Notes under the pieces: model-generated
The model's database searches: none
What the model was told of the DNA's origin: nothing
Seen by the model: only the letters and a program-made list of their open reading frames with translations
DNA from: Brienomyrus brachyistius
Lineage: Eukaryota; Chordata; Actinopteri; Osteoglossiformes; Mormyridae
DNA: 64,000 nt
Reading direction: 5' to 3'
Assembly (NCBI RefSeq): GCF_023856365.1
Contig: NW_026042448.1
Span: 124,001 to 188,000, forward strand
Program-made: the position numbers and the translations under genes
Shown here: positions 27,313-37,939 of the stretch, piece after piece
How the letters are laid out: the number at the start of each line of letters is the position of its first letter
Position numbering within the stretch: position 1 is the stretch's first letter

Positions 27313-29010
27313 TTCATCCACTTTCTTGTTTGGTACACAGTCATTTGATGGATGTGTAAGATCATTACCAGACCGTCTGCTGCAAACTCTACAGTTAATG
27401 AATGGCTGCAAAAACACACAGACACACAAAAACAGTATTTAAAGAGTGGTGGGCAATAAATACAGTGAGAGAAGGTGTAGTAAAGATATATCTAATGATT
27501 TAAGGCAGAGCTGCTGGAGTGCAGGGTTTAATGACACAGAACAATTTTAGAGGAAAGAGCTTCCAAAGCAGGGTCACCATAAGGCTATATTATACAAAGC
27601 AAGTTCATCTAAAAGTATGAACAACAAATCCCGTTTAACTGAACACTGCTCTGTATTAAAATACTGTCCTCCGATCAAGCTAAGTGGTCCTGTAGTTCAC
27701 TATTTAAAGAGGTAAATTTAAAGGGTAATTCACACTGCACATCTACCCTGCTCTGACCAGGTTTAATTACTGGCTTTCTAATTAAAACAAGAGTTAAGTC
27801 CTGCCCTTTCACCACAAAACACCACACTGCCATTTAAGGCTGATTTCAACAATGAGTTTTAGTTAACCTGGCTCGATTGAGTTAACTCTGGGTATGTAAA
27901 ACCCGCTTTGTAGTACAGCCCACAGGTCTTTAAATAAGGCCAGCTAGGGTTCATAGCTCGAAGCATAATCTACAGGTCACCCCTCAGATGATTAGCATTT
28001 GCTTCTGCCTGGTAATCCAGCCTTTAAGCCTGTAAACCTACTAAAATTTGAGAATAAGGTGAAGGAACTGGCTCTTTGAGGCCACCTATGTATTTGTTAC
28101 TTTATTGTTGGCTAACTTTCCCCCGCAGGGCATCAAAAAAGTTAACATGAACCTAAATTAATTTGCTAACTGATATGTCCAATGCTCACAGTCACAGTGA
28201 CTCTTTACTTACCCTCTTGTCCATGAAAATACAGTCAGCCCGATGGTCTGTTGCAGTTGACTTTGGACATTTTGTTGCTCTCAAGAGAATCTCAATGTCA
28301 ATGTATTCACTGCTGATCTAAATCACATAAACACGTTATATACAAAATTGCCTACAACTGTTTTAAAGGCAATATAACAAACAATAATCACCCAAAAAAT
28401 GGCAAACTGTCACAGACTTGACTGCAGCAGATTCAGAGAGAAACTGTGAGAAGGTAAAATTGACCAGGGCTGAGATATACAACCATCACTTTCATTGTGA
28501 AGAGACATTAAGCATCATATGCATTGAAATTAAAACATCAAAATCAATGTGATACTCATTAGTTCAGCTTGCAGATGATGAAAGTTTCACACTTTTGTAA
28601 ACACTTTCTCAGCAGTTACCTTCGGACGGCCCTGGATGTTATAGAAATTCATGTGCTGACGGGTTCCTTGATGAGCATTTTCGACTGCGAGTTTAACACT
28701 AGAACTGCCAAATCTACGCAAATTTGCGTAAATTCCCTGGGCCTAACACCTACTAGCATCCCTGCTGAGAGTTTCTTGGGCCATTGTCCTCCTGCTTTTG
28801 TTGTGCAAACACACCCATTACCTGTGAGGCCTGGCGCATTTGCATTTTTTTACTCAGAGCAGCTAAAATCCAAGGCAGGCTAAACCTCTGTGTGTGACAT
28901 GGAAACCTTCACAAAAGTCTGCCATATCTATACCAAATATCCCACATGCTGACTGACCTGCAAATATGAAAGACACACATTCACAAAATATATGGAAGCA
29001 CAAGTCTGTT

Positions 29011-30087
29011 TTATTTATAAAAAAAATTGAGTGTTTCAAACTTTGCAGTGTTTGCAGACCCAGTGACCATCATCCCTGCATTTGGCGCAAGTGAATTTGT
29101 AACACTTTGCACTGGTAAACCTGCTGCGGTTTCTGTTGCAGTTCTCCTGTACCTGACACTGAGTTGTCCATACAAGTCCTGGCACAGCAGCAGCCTTCCT
29201 CTGTCCCCATAGCCTTTTGTGGCATAAATTGGCAATGGAGTTCCTTGGCTAGATGACTCAAAAATAATCTTCTTTTGCCTTCCCACCCTGTACATGCCTT
29301 GTACAGAACGTAGGAATTTGCCACCACCAGGTCCAGCATGTTGTAAAATACAGCTACTGGCCACCTGCATGTTGCTGCTCTTACGGAATACATGCGCGCC
29401 ATTTGGTCCAACACATTTACACCACACTATAACAGCAGAGAGAGAGAGAGTCATGAGTGTATTTGCTTTTTTTCTACCTTCTTTCTATATAGGCCTGTAT
29501 AGTACATATCAGAAAACATTGTAGCACTGATGTAAAATTATACACACATTCACATACCTTCATGTGGTTATAGTCTGTTATCGTGTTGGGTTTCCTCTTT
29601 CTGCCTTCACAGATCGCCACATCTTGGTCCAAGGAACTCAGAACACACACAATCTTGTTTTTTTAGGTGCATAAATTGTCAAGGAGACACTGCCACTTCT
29701 AAGCACTGACGCGGAGAATTCCTCTTGCTGTGCAGTGTCCTTTGAAATTGGAGGAAGTTCATACCAAACTTTATTCCCTGTGCTCAGTAGTGTTGTTTTG
29801 CGCTGAAGCAGTCTGTGTGACAGTGCCAGTGAGGTGAAGAAATTGTCCGTTGTGACATTTCTCCCGTCATCCAGAAATGGCTCCATCAGACTCATGACCA
29901 TGTTCTCTGCCAGCCTCTCCCTTTTCTGGTGACTGGGGTCCTTTCCCAAGTTAGGGGACACGTTGCAGACGTATTTGGTCTCCAAATCCGTGGCCATCCA
30001 GAACTTGATCCCAAATTTGTCCGGCTTGGATGCGATATACCAAGTGACATGGAATGGATCCACATCTACTCCACGTTGTCTTTCCAC
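29011..30087 (-). pseudogene. piggyBac transposase relic, left arm
   Basis: DDE transposase of the piggyBac family. The segment 30087-29638 is open and contains [40 protein letters not shown] and VTTDNFFTSLALSHRLL, with the catalytic-region Asp blocks. A second open segment, 29414-29070, carries the conserved C-terminal block MARMYSVRAATCRWPVAVFY and NMLDLVVANSYVLYK, and then a Cys-containing tail. The two are joined only through stops and frame changes, and the N-terminal part is missing where the L2 element begins. It cannot be active. Confidence 0.85.
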
Positions 30088-31250
30088 CGGTGTCCCTCAG
30101 GGCTCGGTTCTTGGCCCTCTCCTATTCTCCCTCTACACTAAATCTCTTGGCGAAGTTATATCCTCACATGGCTTCTCCTACCACTGCTATGCCGATGACA
30201 CTCAACTCATCCTCTCCTTCCCTCCCTCAGACACTCATGTCTCCACTAAGATCTCTACATGCTTGGCAGACATCTCATCTTGGATTACCACTCACCAGCT
30301 AAAACTCAAAACTAGTAAAACTGAGTTGCTTTACATCCCGGCTGACTCATCCCCCCTCCAGGACCTTGCGATCTCCTTTGACAACTCCCTGATCCGTCCT
30401 TCGGTTTCTGCTAGAAACCTTGGAGTTACCATAGATGATCGGTTGTCATTTTCCTCACATATCACCAGTCTTTCTCGCTCTTGTCGGTTTCTCCTCTTTA
30501 ACATCAGGAGGATACGTCCATTTCTTTCCACCCAGGCTACCCAGATACTCGTCCAGTCCCTCGTCATCTCACGCCTTGACTACTGCAACTCGCTTCTAGC
30601 GGGTTTATCACTGAGCGCCATCCGTCCCCTCCAACTGATTCAGAATGCAGCTGCTCGTCTTGTTTTCATCCTTCCCAAGTTCTCCCACACCACTCCTTTG
30701 CTGCGCTCCCTCCACTGGCTTCCTGTAGCTGCACGCATCAGATTCAAAACACTGATGCTCGCATACAAAGCCAAAAATTCTCTGGCACCATCCTACCTAA
30801 AGGACCTCATCACACCCCGCTCTGCACCACGATCTCTCCGATCCTCCAGCACTGCTCGACTGGTCCCACCTCCCCTCAAGGCACAAGGAAGACACGCATC
30901 TCGGCTCTTCTCTGTCCTAGCACCTAATTGATGGAATGAACTCCCCCTAGATGTCCGAACAGCTGAATCCTTGAATGTCTTCAAGCGACGACTCAAAACT
31001 TTTCTTTTTCAGAAATACCTGACGTAGAACTTCTATATTCTTACTCGACTCTTTTTCTGGTGTGTGTTTTAAAAAAATAAAATAAAATAAAAATTCTGCA
31101 CTACTCAATGGCATTCTCAGAGATAGTATTCGTAGCTGGGGTCCTTATTGAGCTAGCATCGGAAATTCATTGCAGAGTCTCAAAGCACTTATGTAAGTCG
31201 CTCTGGCTAAGGGCGTCTGCCAAATCCTGTAAATGTAAATGTAAATATAC
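30078..31250 (+). pseudogene. L2-type LINE, 5'-truncated ORF2 with 3' tail
   Basis: Reverse transcriptase palm motifs are intact: [18 protein letters not shown], then CYADDTQLI (YADD at 30188-30199), then [15 protein letters not shown]. Downstream come the typical [16 protein letters not shown] and [17 protein letters not shown] interrupts the frame just before WNELPLDVRTAESLN. The element ends with tcgctctggctaagggcgtc and (TGTAAA)n at about 31228-31248, the L2-type 3' end. The endonuclease and the first part of RT are absent. It interrupts the piggyBac composite, so it is younger than that composite's assembly. Confidence 0.85.
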
Positions 31251-31334
31251 TGCATGGACAATGAACCTTGGTCGAGAACAGCTGTACATCTATGTTCATG
31301 TGTTCTCCTGGAGTGAAACTTTCAGCACAGTTCT

Positions 31335-31790
31335 TGGTGAAGGCTGGCAGAGAACGTGGTCATGAGTCTGATGGAGTCATTTCTGGATGACGGGAGAAAT
31401 GTCACAATGGACAATTTCTTCACCTCACTGTCACTGTCACACAGACTGCTTCACTTTACTGGGCATGGTGAATAACGTTTGCCGTGAACTTCCTCCATTG
31501 GCAAAGGACACTGCACAGGGAGAGGAATTCTCCACGTCAGTGTTTAGAATGGCGCGCATGTATTCAGTACGAGCAGCAACAAGCAAGTGGCCAGTAGCTG
31601 TGTTTTACAACATGCTGGACTTGGTGGCGGTGAATGCCTACGTTCTGTACAAAGCATCTACAGGGTGGAAAGGAAAAAGAAGATTGTTTCCGATTCTTCT
31701 AGCCAAGGAACTCCATTGCCAAATACAGGGATGATGGTCACTGGGTTTTCAAACGCTGCAAACACAGACTTTGAAAGATAGACAGACTGT
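31335..31790 (+). pseudogene. piggyBac transposase relic, right arm (inverted)
   Basis: The plus strand gives LAENVV, MSLMESFLDDGRN, VTMDNFFTSLSLSHRLL and ELPPLAKDTAQGEEFSTSVF, then directly MARMYSVRAATSKWPVAVFY and KGKRRLFPILLAKELHCQ. It mirrors the left arm but is shorter: a block between the DDE and C-terminal parts and most of the Cys-rich tail are missing. Stops occur after the HRLL block. The two arms are related but clearly diverged. Confidence 0.8.
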
Positions 31791-32568
31791 GTGGGACAGT
31801 AACCACTGAGACAAAAGGCAGAAAGATGACGAAGAGATGAACCTGGAACTGAGGCACGGATACATCAATTTTTACATGAACAGCCAAACATGCAAAGCTG
31901 GAGAGATCACACAAAAACAAAATTCACTTTTGGTGTTATAATTCAGTGATGGCCAATGAAAATGAAATGACATTTTATTCTGTATGTGTATGAGCATGTC
32001 AAAAACCATGGACCATGACTTCACTCAGCTTATGACATTTATATACAAACATGCATTGGAGACTGAAGTGTTAGCATGTTTTCATTTTATTCATTTCATT
32101 CTATTAGCAACTTTTCATTCTATTTTCACTCAATTTGTTTTATAAATAACACAGACTTGTGTTTCCATATATTTTGTGAATGTGCGTCTTTCATATTTGC
32201 AGGTCAGTCAGCGTGTGGGATATTTGGTATAGATATGGCAGACTTTTGTGAAGGTTTCCATGTCACACACAGAGGTTTAGCCTGCCTTGGATTTGAGCTA
32301 CTCTGAGTAAAAAATGCAAATGCGCCAGGCCTCACAGGTAATGGGTGTGTTTGCACAACAAAAGCAGGAGGAGGATGGGGCTGAAGACCTGCGAAAATCA
32401 CAGCAGGGGTGACAAACACCTTGGGACTCTCAGCAGAGAATAAAAACTCGGTAAATCTAGTGTTAATGGCCGTCTTGTGAGTGCAGGGAGACTGTGGTAA
32501 TCTTGCTGGGCCTCTGTGGAGATAAGCAGAGCTCCATAAGCCAAAACCAGAAGCAGCAGGCGGGTCAT

Positions 32569-32900
32569 CTTCCTCTCAGCTTTGAAGGGAGAAGCAGGAC
32601 TGAGGACACTGATCTGTGGTCCCCTTATCCAGCACGTCCAGGGGCGTGTCCTTCACTCGAAACAAACAGACCTTTGAACAACATTGGAAAACTCTTCAGG
32701 ATGAATTGAGGCAGGTGGTCAAGTGGGTTTATTGTTATTTCAGCAATATACACAGTACACAGTGAAAGGAAACATTGTTCCTCCTGGACCACGGTGCAAC
32801 ACAAAGAAGAAAAACAGAAACAACACAAGATGACACAAGTGCGGGCAAGATAGAACTATACAGAGTGAAAGGAGCACAAACAGAGGGAGAAAGTGCAAGA
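32569..32900 (-). promoter_or_regulatory. 5' flank of chemerin-like gene copy A with LINE tail
   Basis: Upstream of the chemerin-like ATG on the minus strand. No TATA box stands out. Between about 32720 and 32815 the minus strand reads ggtccaggaggaacaatgtt ... cagcaatatacacagtacac in inverse, ending in AATAAC/CAATAA-like signals. This resembles the 3' end of a non-LTR retrotransposon. Confidence 0.4.
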
Positions 32901-34064
32901 TAAACACAAGAGCAACAATACAATACTACAGGACAAGACAGCGCAGTCAAGAACACAGAGTGCAGCCAGAGCTAACCTGAATAGGGGCATCAAGGTTGCC
33001 AGGCAGGCAGAGAAACAGAAAATAGAGGTCTACTTCACATACAACAACCCACAGTGGGTGTGGCAGGGAATACAACACATTACAAGCTTCAAAGGCAACA
33101 ACACCGTCACTGTTAACAGCAACGCCCTTTTAGCAAAGGAGCTAAACAGCTTCTTTGCTCGTCTGGAGGAACACAGAGCAGACATAGCCACACTGCCCCC
33201 TCCCCCAATCTCCAGCACTCACAGACTCCCTCTGCAGGAACACCACGCGAGAAGGCACATTGCATCTCTAGGTGTGTGGAGTTTAAGACAAGGCAAGTGA
33301 TGCTACGATAATATAATTCCTTGGTAAGACCCCACCTAGAATATTGTGTGCGGGTTTGGTTACCATACCTTAAGAAGGACATTGCTGCCTTGGAAAAGGT
33401 GCAACGTAGGGCAACGAGAATGATTCCTGGTCTTAGAGGAATGTCTAATGAGGAGAGGTTAGCTGAGCTGAATCTGTTTAGCCTCGAGCAAAGGAGACTA
33501 AGGGGGGACATAATCCAGGTGTTTAAGATTCTAACAGGTCTGGATGCTGTTCAGCCAAATGGCTATTTCAATGTTAGTTTAAATACCAGAACTCGTGGCC
33601 ATAAGTGGAAATTAGCTGGAGAACATTTTAAAACGAATTTGATGAAGCATTTCTGTACACAGCGTGTAGTTAGAGTATGGAATAGTCTTCCTGTTATTGT
33701 AACACAAGCTAAAACCCTGGGTTCTTTTAAATCAGAGCTAGATAAGATTTTTGAGCTATTAGCTAAGTTCTCCTCAAAGGAGCTTGATGGGCCGAATGGC
33801 CTCCTCTCATTTGTAAATCTCTTTGGTTCTTATGAGTCAGCTTACAGAGATGAGGTCCAGAAACTGATAGGTTGGAGTTCAGCAAACAATTTGGCACTAA
33901 ACAGCACAAAGACAAAGGAATCACTGACTTCAGGAAGGATGGAGGCGACACTGGCCTGCCTAGATGGATGGATGGATGTTTTTATTGACATTGTAAGTAC
34001 AATGAGATTTAGTTTGGAACGCGCCAGCAGCTACACAGTATATTTACAATTATATAGATTGTGA
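32893..34064 (+). pseudogene. CR1/L2-type LINE ORF2 fragments (copy A)
   Basis: Two adjacent non-LTR pieces. At 32893-33300 an open frame includes NNPQWVWQGIQHIT and ALLAKELNSFFARLEEH, the linker before RT in fish LINEs. At 33321-34064 an open frame starts MVRPHLEYCVRVWLPYLKKD and continues IAALEKVQRRATRMIPGLRG and NEERLAELNLFSLEQRRLRG, the C-terminal part of ORF2. It ends with the CR1-like 3' tail (cttgatgggccgaatggcct). At 33963-34025 a (GGAT)n plus inverted LINE tail follows. None of it is a complete ORF2. Confidence 0.75.
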
Positions 34065-36105
34065 GGCATAAAATAAGGTGTGAGTAATATAACATAACGA
34101 CATAATATAAGTAATCATTAATTAATCATTACAGATGGTATGAGGTGTGAACCGCTAGGCTGCTATGGCATGTTTGGTATCAAACCGATGGAAAATCACT
34201 CCAGTTTCCAAATCTGGTCAGTGGTTACCACGAAAGTGAATATATCAAAAGTTACACCAGCCTAACGAAAATCATCAATACAAGGGAAATCACTCTGGTC
34301 ATAAATCTCAAAAGGACTGATACAGACCCCCTTCCGAAAGCCCGCCAAATGGATGGTCAGCCATTGGTCCAGGAGTCGAATTCCTGGTCACTCCTATTCA
34401 CGAACTTTACACTATAAAACCTGGCACCTCAGAACAAAGCCAGGAGAGGAGAAACAGAAGGGAGGAGAAAACAAAAGACCATCAGCACGAAGAGAGGCAG
34501 AGAACATCAGCCCAAGAGAAGAGAAGCCCACAAGAAGCCCTCCTGAAGCCTATCAGTGAAGACCCAGCTGGACAGAGAACTGCAACCAAGCCCAAGCTTC
34601 ACCAGGAGAGGGAATCAGAGGGGCTCCACTCCAACAACCGCTGCAAACACCGCGCCTCCCTGAGTGCCATCACCCATCAGCTCATCAGCCTCCGCAACCA
34701 ACTGCCAAGACCCCCCCCCCCCCACTCTGCAACCAAGTAAACAAACTTCCTTTCATTTATAACAACCTAAACTCCTATTCACCTGCTATATTACTTTAGG
34801 ACAGTATTTCCACAAATTGCTTGCTTTGCAGAACAGTATTTTCCCTTTTAAGGTTACTCATTTTAAATCTGGTCATTGCATTTTCATGATTACATTGTTT
34901 GTGTCCACTCCGTTATTTCGTGTTTATTGTTTGTTAGGTGTAATGTCTGTCTTATGTTAGTTATAGGAATAAATGCATGTCTTTTACACAACTTCAGCCT
35001 CCGTTCATTGAGTGCTCACAAGAATCCCTGCCTGTGCGATCTACGCTCTGAAACCTCAAATTCGCCTGAAATATCGCGAGACTCTCTCTCATTGGCCGTG
35101 AGGGGAGCTTCGCTACCGATCGTTTACATTACCTGGTGACGCAGCTCGTTGGACAAGCCTTCTATTCTAACCCAGGTTATTACGTGATACTGGTTATTAA
35201 TGAGTTCCATTTAAGTCACACATTAACAGACTCACGGTGTTTCGCAATTGAGTTTGAGCCGACCATTCAGCATAAAAATTGGTTAATAATCACAAGGCAC
35301 AAGGTTTAAACTTATTCTGAGCACACAATTTAAACTTTTTATGACCGAACGTGCAGTGAAGAAGCGCTACTGTCAACTGGTTGCAAAAGTCGCACTCATG
35401 GCAATCTGAAGGCATTTAAGCGGGATCATATGGGCTTATTATAGTTATTTTTATTTCTATTATTAGTAGTTATATTATTTTGTTTTATTTTCGGTGATTT
35501 CATTGTAGTTCTTTCGTATTAAACTGCAGTAAACTTTAACCCTATGTCTGACGAGATTCTCAGATGTAGCGCTTTGTTTCCAGGTTCAATTCGGACGAGT
35601 GTCTCCGTTTCTATATATCCTGGGAGAGATCTCTCTATTAGCGAACGGGAATACTTGTTATGAGGTTCTAACCTAAATTATGTTGCGCTTGGACATAAGA
35701 CCGATAGCTTAGTTACCTATCAGGATCATACTCGTATGTGTGTGCCTGCTTTAGACAAAGCAAGTTTAACACAACTTTGCGCTGTGAGCCAAGTGTGTGT
35801 CATTTAGAAATTGGGAGTCTCCTGTGCTTGAGACCCGCCGTGGTTAAGCACCATTTGCGACGAGATATAGTGCACTCACAATTTAAATCTGTCGCCGTAA
35901 CGCGTGCGCCGTCTCGCTTCAGTAATTGTTTTAAGGGGTGATGACGAAGATGACGAATTTACTTTCCTGAAGAGGAGCAGGATGGGTCACGCGTTCTGTA
36001 AGATTTGTCTCCCACGGGGAAGGAACGATGTCAGTCGGCATGAAAAATCCAAGTCATTAGTGAATGACAGAGCCGCATGAGTGAACATGAAAAATTAATA
36101 GAAAA
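34065..36105. other. possible LTR-like promoter/poly(A) stretch, otherwise no gene (copy A)
   Basis: No coding exon is supported. A TATA box (TATAAAA, 34413-34419) is followed by a purine-rich leader, a C-run at about 34710, and AATAAA at about 34967. A promoter, a short transcript and a poly(A) signal within 560 bases would fit a solo LTR, but neither TG...CA ends nor a target duplication was found. The same block is in copy B at about 59635-61668. Confidence 0.3.
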
Positions 36106-36217
36106 TAAATGACAAATGGTTATTTTATATTTTATATATTTTATATATTTATATTTATATTATATTTTATATAATTTATATTATTTTATATTTCCTGTCT
36201 TAAAATGTAAGGGATAC
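36106..36217. repeat. AT-rich tract at LINE target (copy A)
   Basis: A run of tattttatata-type words, then cctgtcttaaaatgtaaggg and GATAC at 36213-36217. The same tract and the same GATAC occur without the LINE at 38905-39002. Confidence 0.75.
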
Positions 36218-37934
36218 ACATGGTCATTTCCGTTGTTTCCTGTTTCCTGCGAGAGTGATACTGACTGCTAGCGCGCGAACTTTGAAACCATAGATATCAC
36301 CTAAATAATAATTCGAGTTAAGTCATTGGGAAAAAGCTTCGCAAGATTAATAATCCTCCAAAATAAATAAATAAAATTTCCCAGACCCCGACGGATTAAT
36401 CACCTACGCAAGTACCGACCCACGATCTTCGTTCAATTAAGAAGGTGCTTCCAGCCTTACAGCCTCAGTTTACGTAAGTACAACGCCATGTCTACTGTTC
36501 CGTGTTCTGAGTGTAATATGTTTAGCTATTCTTCTCCAGTCATTAGCGGTATTTATACATGTGAGAAGTGTCAGTTAGTCGCTAGACTGACGGAGAAGAT
36601 TGTAGTGTTAGAGGGACGTATCCGGACGTTACATAACATTCAGGAGAATGAGAGTTTTATTGACTCAGTATTAGCGGCTCCGGATATGTCCGCGATAGCC
36701 AGTAAGTCTCCCCCTGCTCCGGCAGCAGAGCCTTCGCAGCAAGGCGAGTGGGTGACGACCCGGCGGCATAGTCGCAAATCCAAACCAAACTTACACCGGC
36801 ACCATTCGCCTATCCGCGTTTCCAACAGGTTCTCCCCACTCAGTGAAACTCCCACTGAGACGCCTGTTGAAAGTGCTCTAATAATTGGTGATTCTATTCT
36901 AAGAAACGTGAGAGTAGCGACTCCAGCGACCATTGTAAATTGTCTCCCGGGTGCCAGAGCGACCGACATCTCGGCAAATTTAAAAGTGCTGGCTAAAAGT
37001 AAACGTAAATACTCTCAGATAGTTATCCACGTCGGCACTAATGATGTCCGATTGAGGCAATCGGAGATCACAAAGGCAAATTTTAAAGAGGTGTGCAACA
37101 TTGCGAAGAAGATGTGTGTGTCAGTAACGTGCTCTGTCCAGACTAAAAACTCAAGTCCAGACTAAAAACACACCTGTTTAGTTTAGCGTATAGGGACACT
37201 AGTTCTAGCCCTAGCTAACTCTTCACTCCCAGGCAGACCTGTAGTGTGAGGTGTAGAGCTGGGTGGGGATCGGTGCCATTGGCTTTGGATGAACTGGATT
37301 GTCAGTGCTGTCACTCTAGCTTTGCAATCTCTTGTGGAACTGGAGTGCTGACATTTCAGGGACTCCCCATGCCGGCATTCCCACTTGCCTCTCCCTCCTA
37401 CTGATGCTGCCATAGCCATATCTGCCGGAGCTTGCAGATTGCACTTCATATTGTACTCACCTAGCTTTTAGCACTGCCAATAGCCTCCTCTACTATGCCT
37501 AATTGTACATTTTATTTCCCCTACTCCTCCTGGGGGTGATGCCTGGAGACCTCAATCTATCAAGATATCCAGCACACCCGACCACCACCAGTGACGTCCC
37601 TGCATCCAGCTCGCCGTTCTGATCTTCCATGTATGACCCGCTGCCTTACCTCTGGTTGCCTGGCAATTGGAAGAAGACTCGGCTTCGGCATTGGCTTATC
37701 TTCCTTGCTCTCCTCTCTCTATTTGACTATCCCTGCCGGCCCCTGGAGGATGGGCTTCCCCTTTGAGTCTGGTCCCTCTCAAGGTTTCTTCCTTCTAGGG
37801 AGTTTTTCCTTGCCACTGTCGCCTATGGCTTACTCACTGGGGGCTTTGGGTGAGGATACTGTAAAGCGCTTTGAGACAATGTAATGTTGTGATAATGCGC
37901 TATATAAAAATAAATTTGTTTGTTTGTTGTTGTT
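36218..37934 (+). mobile_element. internally deleted LINE with ORF1 only (copy A)
   Basis: The element is flanked by GATAC at 36213-36217 and 37935-37939. The paralogous empty site at 38998-39002 has one GATAC. It has a ~270-base 5' leader, ORF1 (36488-37165), then cagactaaaaacacacctgt, which reads as the LKTHLFS end normally found at the ORF2 terminus. A 3' UTR follows, ending in ctgtaaagcgctttgagaca, gcgctatataaaaataaatt and a (GTTT)n/(GTT)n tail. Almost all of ORF2 (endonuclease and RT) is missing. Confidence 0.8.
36488..37165 (+). CDS. LINE ORF1 protein, zinc-knuckle/coiled-coil/SGNH esterase type (copy A)
   Basis: 225 codons, open from ATG at 36488. The N-terminus has a Cys pair pattern (CSECNMF ... 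YTCEKC) like a small zinc finger, then a coiled coil ([20 protein letters not shown]). A low-complexity linker follows, and then an SGNH hydrolase-like fold: block [13 protein letters not shown] with the GDS serine, and block [14 protein letters not shown]. This is the esterase-type ORF1 known from CR1/L2-like LINEs. The last residues ([13 protein letters not shown]) come after the internal deletion joint, so the esterase domain's C-terminal Asp/His block is lost. Confidence 0.75.
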   Translation: MSTVPCSECNMFSYSSPVISGIYTCEKCQLVARLTEKIVVLEGRIRTLHNIQENESFIDSVLAAPDMSAIASKSPPAPAAEPSQQGEWVTTRRHSRKSKPNLHRHHSPIRVSNRFSPLSETPTETPVESALIIGDSILRNVRVATPATIVNCLPGARATDISANLKVLAKSKRKYSQIVIHVGTNDVRLRQSEITKANFKEVCNIAKKMCVSVTCSVQTKNSSPD

Positions 37935-37939
37935 GATAC

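Larger units (their letters stand above)
28697..32462. mobile_element. inverted-repeat (foldback) piggyBac composite
   Basis: The element is bounded by TTAA at 28693-28696 and at 32463-32466, the piggyBac target duplication. Its ends share CACTAGA (cactagaactgcc at left; inverted cactagatttacc at right). Beyond the tips, 28790-29010 and 32190-32370 are long inverted repeats. Both arms carry piggyBac transposase relics pointing outward-in: minus at 29011-30087 and plus at 31335-31790. An L2 LINE sits between them. The paralogous position in copy B (58033-58036) holds a single TTAA, so the whole composite moved as a unit. Confidence 0.9.
27313..32568 (-). pseudogene. rarres2: chemerin-like gene, copy A, split by a piggyBac composite
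   Basis: Chemerin is a secreted cystatin-fold chemoattractant and adipokine precursor. Minus-strand pieces: exon 1 in two parts, 32463-32568 (ATG at 32568, signal peptide MTRLLLLVLAYGALLISTEA) and 28620-28696; exon 2 at 28213-28317; exon 3 at 27313-27405. Exons 2 and 3 are phase 0. Cysteine spacing C-x9-C-x10-C-x2-C-x14-C (TKCPK...ADCIF...NCRVC...DCVP) closely follows the chemerin pattern, which identifies the family. The 3766-bp mobile element at 28697-32462 splits exon 1 at a TTAA. Exon 1 is also one base out of frame between the signal peptide and AVENAHQG, as in copy B. The terminal exon was not found. The symbol is by family resemblance. Confidence 0.65.

Noticed and set aside
29963..30087. 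First 40 codons of the 322-codon plus-strand ORF as part of the L2 protein
   Set aside because: That stretch is the antisense of piggyBac transposase. L2 coding sequence begins only at about 30078.
36488..37165. Esterase-like protein as a host lipase gene
   Set aside because: Target duplications, the LINE 3' UTR and an empty site next to it show that it is a retrotransposon ORF1.
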